DNA of 38,169 bases from Candidatus Anammoximicrobium sp. GTDB lineage: Bacteria; Planctomycetota; Planctomycetia; Pirellulales; Pirellulaceae. The position numbers were made by a program, and so were the translations under genes. The notes under the pieces were generated by a model. That model had not been told where the DNA came from. It searched no databases and saw only the letters and a program-made list of their open reading frames with translations. Positions 32,322-38,169 of the stretch are shown in pieces. The DNA lies in the NCBI GenBank assembly GCA_012515235.1, contig JAAYYU010000102.1:1-38169 (forward strand), given 5' to 3'. Positions within the stretch are counted from its first letter, which is position 1, and every line of letters begins with the position of its first letter.

Positions 32322-34949
32322 TCAGCCCGAGCGGCTGACGAATTGTACTTCTTCGTCTTCGTCCTCGGCGAAATCGTCGTCGTCGGCCTCAAAGCCGAGG
32401 TCGTCATCGATTTCGTCGACGGGCGGCGCTGGCGGGCGCAGCGAGACTCGGCGACTCTTCTTGGGAGGAAGCGACGCGGGCAGGGGTTCGGCGGCGGCGC
32501 TGGCGCCCTGCATCCGCTCCCAGTCTTCCACGGAGATCAGGACTTCTCGAGCCTGCGACCCGGCATACGGGCCGACGATCCCGTCTTCCGCCATGAAGTC
32601 GATCAACCGGGCCGCGCGGCCGTAGCCGATGCCCATCGCCCGCTGCAACAGCGAGACGCTGCCGCGACCCTCGCGGACGACCATGTCCACGGCGGTTTCG
32701 TACAATTCGTCGCGTTTCTTCAGCCCGCCGGCGGCGGGAGCGCCTTCCTCTTTGTCCGCGACCTTCAGATTCACCAGCTCGTTGACGAAGTTCGGCTCGC
32801 TGGTGCTCACAAAGTCCACGACCCGCGCAATTTCGTCGTCGTCCAGGTAGGTGCCTTGACCGCGCAACAGCGTGCTGGTGCCCGGCCACAGGAACAGCAT
32901 GTCGCCGTTGCCCAGCAGTTTTTCGGCGCCCATCTCGTCCAGCACGACGCGGCTGTCCGTGCGGCTGGCGACCTGGAACGAGATTCGCGCCGGCAAATTC
33001 GACTTGATCAGGCCCGTGATCACATCCACGGTCGGTTTCTGCGTGGCCAGGATCAGGTGGATGCCGACGGCCCGGCTCTTCTGCGCCAGACGGATGATGT
33101 GCTGTTCAACTTCCTTGCCGGCGGTCATCATCATGTCGGCGATCTCGTCGGCCACGATCACGATGAAGGGCAGGTGCAGTGGAATCGAGGCCCGCTCTTC
33201 CTCCGATTCCGGATTCAGGCGGCTCATCAATTCCTCTTCGTCCAGTTGGTTGTAGCTGCTGATGTGCCGCACGCCGGCGCGGGCCAGCAGTGCGTACCGC
33301 TCCTCCATCTTGTCGACGGCCCAGGCCAGGATGGCTTCCGCCTTGCGCATGTCCGTGACGACGGGGTGCATCAGGTGCGGGAGCCGGCCATAACCGCTCA
33401 ACTCGACCATCTTCGGATCGATCATCAGCATCCGCACTTCGTCGGGCCGCCGGGTCATAAGGATGGACGTGATGATCGCGTTCAGGCAGACGCTCTTGCC
33501 CGTTCCGGTGCGGCCGGCGATCAGCAGGTGGGGCAACGAGGATAGATCGGCCACCAACGGACTGCCGGACACGTCCTTGCCCAGGTACAGGGGGACGCGC
33601 ATCTTGCGCACGATGCCGCCGCCCTCTTCGATCACTTCCCGCAACCGGACCACCTGACGCTGGTCGTTGGGGACTTCCACGCCCACCGTGTTCTTGCCGG
33701 GAATCGGGGCCACAATCCGCACGCTGGGAACGCGCAGGGCGATGGCCAGATCGTCGGCCAAGGCGGTGATTTTGGACAGCCGCAATCCGGCTTCCAACTC
33801 CACCTCGTACTGCGCCACGACGGGCCCCGTCTCGATCTCCACCACTTTGACCTTGAAGCCGAAGTCGGCGAATGTCTTCTCCAGAACCTTCGCTTTGCGG
33901 CGGACTTCTTTTTCCTGCTCGTCAAAGTCGAATCCGTCGGAGGGCAACAGCAGATCCAGACTCGGCAGCACGTAATCCAAGTGTTCGCCGCCGCGGGCGG
34001 CCTCGTCCAGACACTGCATCACCGCCGCGCGTTCGTTGCGATCCGTGGGCTTGCGAATTCGCACCTCGCCGGTTTCCTGCGGTTCTTCTTCCAGCGAGGC
34101 TTCAGCCAGATCCTTCAGCGCCGGCGGCCGCTTTACCAAAGCCCCGACGGCCGGTCCGGCCGCCTCGGCTTCGTACGACGCCTCGTCCTCGTCCAGGCCG
34201 CTCAGTTCATCGTCGGCGATATCGCTGGTCACCCGGCCGCGGAACTTGACCGAGACCACCTCGTCGAACTCGTCCAGCACCTCGTCTTTGTCGTCCTCTT
34301 CCGTGGGGGCCTTCGCGCGCGTCTGACGCCGGGCCGGCAGCAGTCTGGCGACGCGGGCAGGTCCGAGCAAAGCGACCGAGAGGAGCACGCCCAGCACGCG
34401 GAGCAGCACATAGTCGGTGCACAGCAGCAGGCCGCCGACAAACAGGCTGGCGGCCAGAATCAGACTGCCGGTCGTGGCGAAATGCGTGTGCAGCAGACCT
34501 TTGGCAACCGCCCCCAGATAGCCTGCCGAACCGATCACGGGTCCCGGCGATAACCGGGGCGCTACAATCGCCACGATCGCTGCCAGCCCCACCAACGACG
34601 CCAACCAGCCCGCCGCACGGATAAGGGGCGTATCGATCTCGCGGCGGCGCAGCAAGTGGCAATCCAAAACGGCCAGGGAGATCAGCAAATAATAGGCACA
34701 GACGCCCAAGGCGGTCAGCAGCAAGTCGGCGGCATAGGCTCCCCAGCGGCCACAGCCGTTGGTGACGGTCTCGTTTTGCGGATAGACGACCAGGTCGGGA
34801 GTGTAGATCCGATGCAGCGGTGAAACCGGCTCGCCGAGCGGGTCCGCCGGATCATAGGTAAACAACGCGATGCCCAGGAAGGTGACTGCGACCAGCAGTC
34901 CCAGGGCGAACAAATCAGAGGCCAGGTTTCGGTTTTCCAACACGGGCAC
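32322..34949 (-). CDS. ftsK: FtsK/SpoIIIE-family DNA translocase
   Basis: This ATP-driven pump moves double-stranded DNA during chromosome segregation at the division septum. The 875-residue protein has four or five N-terminal membrane helices (about 12-30, 72-95, 112-131, 160-177, 181-197), an acidic linker, and the motor. Motor motifs are PIPGKNTVGVEVPN, Walker A GRTGTGKS (479-486), MIDPKMVELSGYG, and Walker B FIVIVADEIADMMM (Asp601-Glu602). The gamma winged-helix domain that reads KOPS sites is at about 770-830 (GSVSLLQRAMGIGYGRAARLIDFM). It starts at GTG 34949. The linker is short, as in SpoIIIE. A strongly acidic tail of about 30 residues after gamma is unusual. Confidence 0.95.
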   Translation of the reverse strand: MPVLENRNLASDLFALGLLVAVTFLGIALFTYDPADPLGEPVSPLHRIYTPDLVVYPQNETVTNGCGRWGAYAADLLLTALGVCAYYLLISLAVLDCHLLRRREIDTPLIRAAGWLASLVGLAAIVAIVAPRLSPGPVIGSAGYLGAVAKGLLHTHFATTGSLILAASLFVGGLLLCTDYVLLRVLGVLLSVALLGPARVARLLPARRQTRAKAPTEEDDKDEVLDEFDEVVSVKFRGRVTSDIADDELSGLDEDEASYEAEAAGPAVGALVKRPPALKDLAEASLEEEPQETGEVRIRKPTDRNERAAVMQCLDEAARGGEHLDYVLPSLDLLLPSDGFDFDEQEKEVRRKAKVLEKTFADFGFKVKVVEIETGPVVAQYEVELEAGLRLSKITALADDLAIALRVPSVRIVAPIPGKNTVGVEVPNDQRQVVRLREVIEEGGGIVRKMRVPLYLGKDVSGSPLVADLSSLPHLLIAGRTGTGKSVCLNAIITSILMTRRPDEVRMLMIDPKMVELSGYGRLPHLMHPVVTDMRKAEAILAWAVDKMEERYALLARAGVRHISSYNQLDEEELMSRLNPESEEERASIPLHLPFIVIVADEIADMMMTAGKEVEQHIIRLAQKSRAVGIHLILATQKPTVDVITGLIKSNLPARISFQVASRTDSRVVLDEMGAEKLLGNGDMLFLWPGTSTLLRGQGTYLDDDEIARVVDFVSTSEPNFVNELVNLKVADKEEGAPAAGGLKKRDELYETAVDMVVREGRGSVSLLQRAMGIGYGRAARLIDFMAEDGIVGPYAGSQAREVLISVEDWERMQGASAAAEPLPASLPPKKSRRVSLRPPAPPVDEIDDDLGFEADDDDFAEDEDEEVQFVSRSG

Positions 34950-35531
34950 AACCTGTTGTTCTTTCGCGATTTCGACTCCGACAGCTTGACCGGGCGTCGG
35001 TGCTCCGTGGGCGCGTCCATGCCCTCACGCTTTCCCTTGTCTGGCTTATTTATTCGTCAGTCTTTTCGCAATGTCGCCAATTTGCGCGCGGCTAGCGTTG
35101 AGGTTTGCCTGGCGCGTAGGACGCGAAACATCGTTCTTCCGGGCGCAAAGCGCAGGATCGAAACGACCGCCTGAAGCGGCGTCCCATTCCGCCTGACGAT
35201 GCCCTGGAACGTACCTATCCGCGGCAAACTCGTCAGAATGCGACCGCTGGCGAGCGAGTGCCGTCGTTGGCTACCGTGGAAGGATGGTGCGCAATTCTAC
35301 CCGAGTCGCTGGGGCAGGCTTTGAACTCGGCTGGCGAGAGGCCGAAATTGTCAGGTTCCGCGGTGCGGTTGTTCGGTCTGGCGAAACCTCACCGAACGAG
35401 GCGAGGTCTTGGCTGCGGCAAGCCGGCATCCACGGCGTGCGGACGGCAGGGTCTTCGGATGTCAAGTGCGTCAAGTTGTATGGCCCGCGAGTTTTCCGCC
35501 GGTTATACTGCGGCCCCAGGAAGGAAACTGC
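34950..35531. other. 582-base divergent region between ftsK and the OPT transporter gene
   Basis: It separates two divergent genes and should hold both promoters. An AT-rich stretch at about 35040-35080 (CTTATTTATTCGTCAG) is a plausible promoter zone for ftsK. No convincing gene was found; the forward and reverse open stretches here lack ribosome-binding sites and family features. Confidence 0.4.
35504..35509 (+). promoter_or_regulatory. candidate -10 element of the OPT transporter gene
   Basis: TATACT lies 22 bases before the ATG, just upstream of the AGGAAGGAAA ribosome-binding site, which implies a very short leader. The matching -35 is weak: TGGCCC at the right distance, or TTGTAT at 35476-35481, which is too far (22 bases). 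Confidence 0.4.
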
Positions 35532-37955
35532 ATGGCAATCAAGCAACTGAGCGACGAACAAATCCAGAATTGGACCCTCGAGCAAAAAGACCGCTGGTGG
35601 CTGGAAAACGTCTGGCGCGGCGACATGCCGCAGTTGACGGCCCGCGCGGCGGTGACCGGCATGTTGCTGGGCGGAATCCTGTCGCTGACCAACCTGTACG
35701 TGGGCGCGAAGACAGGCTGGACGTTAGGGGTCGGCATAACCTCCGTCATTCTTGCCTTCGGCATGTTCAAGATCCTGTCGGGCCTGGGCATGGCCCGCGA
35801 ATTCACGGTGCTGGAAAACAACTGCATGCAGTCGATCGCCACGGCTGCCGGCTACATGACGGGGCCGCTGATCTCGTCGCTGGCCGCCTACATGATGGTG
35901 ACCGATACGATCATCCCGATGGTCACGACGGTCGTCTGGATCACGTCGCTGTCGTTACTGGGAGTGCTGTTCGCCTTTCCTCTGAAACGCCGCTTTATCA
36001 ACGACGAGCAACATCCGTTTCCGGAGGGCCGGGCCGCGGGAATCGTGATGGACGCCTTGCACAGCGGCGATCCGGGTGAAGGGTTGCGGAAAGCGAAACT
36101 GCTGACCGTCGCGGCGGGACTGTCTGCCCTGGTTAAACTGCTGACCAGCCACGACTTGCTGCAGCGGCTGAAGTTGGGCGTGCTGGCCATGCCGGAGTAC
36201 CTGGACAGCTGGATCTACCGGTTCTGGTCGCCGCGTCTGGCCGGTACGGAATTGCGCGAGCTGACCGTGCGGCTGGACACGGACATCGTGATGTTCGGCG
36301 CCGGCGGGCTGATGGGGATCCGCACCGGCGTGTCGCTGATGATCGGCGCCGTCGTCAACTACTGCATCCTGGTGCCATGGATGATCCAGCGCGGCGACAT
36401 CGAAGGCGCGCTGGTGGACGGCGTGATGCAGTACGGGTTCCGGCGGGTCACGGTCTGGGGCTTGTGGGGCGGCGTGGCCATGATGACGACGGCCTCGCTG
36501 TACGCCTTCTTTGCCCGGCCCCAGATTCTGGTGAGCGCCTTCCGCGGCTTGTTTCGCCGTGCGGGGCGGGAAGAACGCAGCGACGTGCTGCGGGACATCG
36601 AATTGCCGATGCGCGTGTTTGTGATCGGGATTCCCGTGATCGGGGCGATCGTCGTGGCCTTGGCCCACCGGTTCTTCGGCGTCGCTGTCTGGCAAGGCGT
36701 AATCGCCATTCCCCTGATTTTCATCTTTACCTTGATCGCCGTGAATTCGACGGCGCTAACGTCAATCACGCCGATCGGCGCGCTCGGCAAATTGACGCAA
36801 CTCACCTACGGCGTCATCGCCCCGCGTAACATCACGACGAACATCGCCACGGCGGGGATCACTGCCGAGGTGGCCAGCAATGCGTCCAATCTGCTGATGG
36901 ACATCAAGCCCGGTTACATGCTGGGTGCAAAACCTCGTCAGCAGGCGATCGGCCACGTTTTGGGGATCTTTGCCGGCGCGCTGGCCGCGGTGCCGGTGTA
37001 CTACCTGGTGTTCCTCAAGGACGGGCCGCAGAGGATGATCACCGACGCCAGTCCGATGCCGTCGGCCGCCATTTGGAAGGCCGTCGCCGAATTGTTGACC
37101 CAGGGAATCAGCAACCTGGAAGTGTCGGCGCGCTGGACGGCCCTGGCCGCGGCGGTGCTGGGGCTGGCCCTGGAGGCGCTGCGGTTCGCCACCAAGGGCC
37201 GTTTCTGGCTTTCCGGCGTCGGTATCGGGCTGGCCGCCGTGATTCCGTTCAACACGTGCTTGGCGATGTTCCTGGGTTCCCTGTTCTTCTGGCTGGCGGA
37301 ACGCCGCTGGAGCGATCCGGAAGCCAACTGGCACAAGATCCTGGTCAAGAACCAGGAACCGATCTGCGCGGGCCTGATCGCCGGCGGCGCCCTGATGGGA
37401 ATCTCCGCGATGCTGGAAACCGTCTATGGTCTGCAAGCCTGGTTGCTGATCATGGCCTGCGCCGCCACGGTTGCGTATTTCCTGTATCTGCAATCCGTGG
37501 GCGGAGCGCTGAAGACGGCGGTCGCCCCGGCAGGCATCGCGTCTCTGCAATTCGCTTGGACCGCCGCGCGGACTCGCGAAATCATCGCCGATTGGTCGGC
37601 GCGCGGAGTCCGGGACCGAGCGGTGCGGAGTTTGTGGTGGGACTTTGGTTTCATTCTGGTCTACAGCGTTACCCTGGCGATCCTTGGCAAGATTGCCGCG
37701 GAGATGCTGGTTCCCGAGCCGAGTTTGGCGAGTTGGGGCGTGTGGGGACTGTTCTTGGCGGGCGTGCAGTTCGCTGCCCTCTGCGACATCTTGGAAAACT
37801 GCTTGCACCTGCGGTTCCTGTACCGCCAGCCGCCCCAAGAGGACTTCTGGCCCGCGCTGGCGTCGCACTGCGCGCGGGCCAAGTTCGCCAGTCTGATCTG
37901 CCTGGGCTTCGCCGTTGCGGTGTGCTGGGCGGTCGGCCTGGTGTTGCCCAGGTAG
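35532..37955 (+). CDS. OPT-family (oligopeptide) transporter
   Basis: The 807-residue protein is almost entirely membrane helices, about 14-16 segments. OPT signatures are GGILSLTNLYVGAKTGWTLGVGITSVILAF near the start, VLENNCMQSIATAAGYMTGPL, and FPEGRAAGIVMDALHSGDPGEG. The mid-protein segments NSTALTSITPIGALGKLTQLTYG and ASNASNLLMDIKPGYMLGAKPRQQAIGHVLG also match the family. OPT proteins import peptides or metal chelates using the proton gradient; which substrate applies here cannot be told. The ATG at 35532 has AGGAAGGAAA about 6 bases before it. The longer frame from 35409 has no ribosome site at its start. No peptidase or chelate gene adjoins it. Confidence 0.93.
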   Translation: MAIKQLSDEQIQNWTLEQKDRWWLENVWRGDMPQLTARAAVTGMLLGGILSLTNLYVGAKTGWTLGVGITSVILAFGMFKILSGLGMAREFTVLENNCMQSIATAAGYMTGPLISSLAAYMMVTDTIIPMVTTVVWITSLSLLGVLFAFPLKRRFINDEQHPFPEGRAAGIVMDALHSGDPGEGLRKAKLLTVAAGLSALVKLLTSHDLLQRLKLGVLAMPEYLDSWIYRFWSPRLAGTELRELTVRLDTDIVMFGAGGLMGIRTGVSLMIGAVVNYCILVPWMIQRGDIEGALVDGVMQYGFRRVTVWGLWGGVAMMTTASLYAFFARPQILVSAFRGLFRRAGREERSDVLRDIELPMRVFVIGIPVIGAIVVALAHRFFGVAVWQGVIAIPLIFIFTLIAVNSTALTSITPIGALGKLTQLTYGVIAPRNITTNIATAGITAEVASNASNLLMDIKPGYMLGAKPRQQAIGHVLGIFAGALAAVPVYYLVFLKDGPQRMITDASPMPSAAIWKAVAELLTQGISNLEVSARWTALAAAVLGLALEALRFATKGRFWLSGVGIGLAAVIPFNTCLAMFLGSLFFWLAERRWSDPEANWHKILVKNQEPICAGLIAGGALMGISAMLETVYGLQAWLLIMACAATVAYFLYLQSVGGALKTAVAPAGIASLQFAWTAARTREIIADWSARGVRDRAVRSLWWDFGFILVYSVTLAILGKIAAEMLVPEPSLASWGVWGLFLAGVQFAALCDILENCLHLRFLYRQPPQEDFWPALASHCARAKFASLICLGFAVAVCWAVGLVLPR

Positions 37956-38169
37956 GCGTCGCGCCGCGGGACAGGCAGGGCTGCGATCATCGCCATCATC
38001 GCAGACCGCCGGAGCCGGCCGACACCAATCCGGCAGGAGTAATAAGCGGAAGTTCCCTTCTTGAAAACCGTAGTTTCTCCGGTGTTTCGTGGGGTTTTTG
38101 CTCAGATCGGGTGCGCTGGTTCTGCCTACACGCTGATGGACTGGAGCAGTTTGAGAGCTCTTTGCTGCT
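37956..38169. other. window tail without an identified gene
   Basis: A seven-base-pair hairpin (CTGCGAT 37981-37987 with ATCGCAG 37998-38004) lies soon after the transporter stop but lacks a T-run, so it is a poor terminator. The end of the window is less GC-rich. A minus-strand frame is open from 38169 to about 37990 and a forward ATG occurs at 38136, but neither has enough sequence to be called. Confidence 0.4.

Noticed and set aside
34950..35531. Small genes in the ftsK-OPT divergent region
   Set aside because: Short open frames exist on both strands but lack ribosome sites and any family resemblance.

Overview
The window looks like a stretch of chromosome from a high-GC bacterium, most probably a Planctomycetota member near Pirellulales. 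This is inferred from the RDD / SpoIIM-like / DUF4129 / DUF4350 gene cluster, the standalone GH106 rhamnosidase-type enzyme, the FHA and DksA-like proteins, and GTGGGCC-type palindromic repeats. No rRNA, tRNA, CRISPR array, transposase or phage gene was seen. All identifications come from reading motifs; no search was run.

Layout. 1-700: a MazEF-type toxin-antitoxin pair behind what may be the tail of another gene. 714-4049: a large secreted GH106-type glycoside hydrolase. 4115-9942: a minus-strand block with a double-thioredoxin secreted protein, a VapBC-type pair, a GlpK-CorA pair with overlapping ends, a duplicated palindromic repeat, and a C5-methyltransferase of the Dnmt2 (tRNA) type rather than a restriction-type enzyme. 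10199-16485 (plus): ribose-5-phosphate isomerase A, a small unknown protein, then a tightly packed membrane/envelope operon (RDD, SpoIIM-like, polytopic protein, DUF4129, DUF4350). 16615-23008: an FHA-membrane protein, a DksA-like zinc-finger regulator, an HtrA-like protease, an isopropylmalate-dehydrogenase-type enzyme with a clear terminator, and a lipoprotein.

23483-31935 (minus) is the most interesting region: a six-gene soluble [NiFe]-hydrogenase operon, in transcription order hoxE, an HndB-like [2Fe-2S] protein, hoxF fused to a GltD/NfnL-like flavoprotein, a hoxU-like protein with a truncated NuoG/molybdopterin-fold domain, hoxY and hoxH. The catalytic subunits resemble group 3d bidirectional hydrogenases, but the diaphorase carries a second flavin and a second pyridine-nucleotide site. 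This suggests an enzyme coupling H2 to both NAD(H) and NADP(H), possibly by electron bifurcation. A 17-unit heptanucleotide tandem repeat lies in this operon and touches the ribosome-binding site of the hoxU-like gene.

32322-37955: an FtsK/SpoIIIE DNA translocase (minus) and, divergently, an OPT-family transporter (plus). The last 200 bases hold no gene I can identify.
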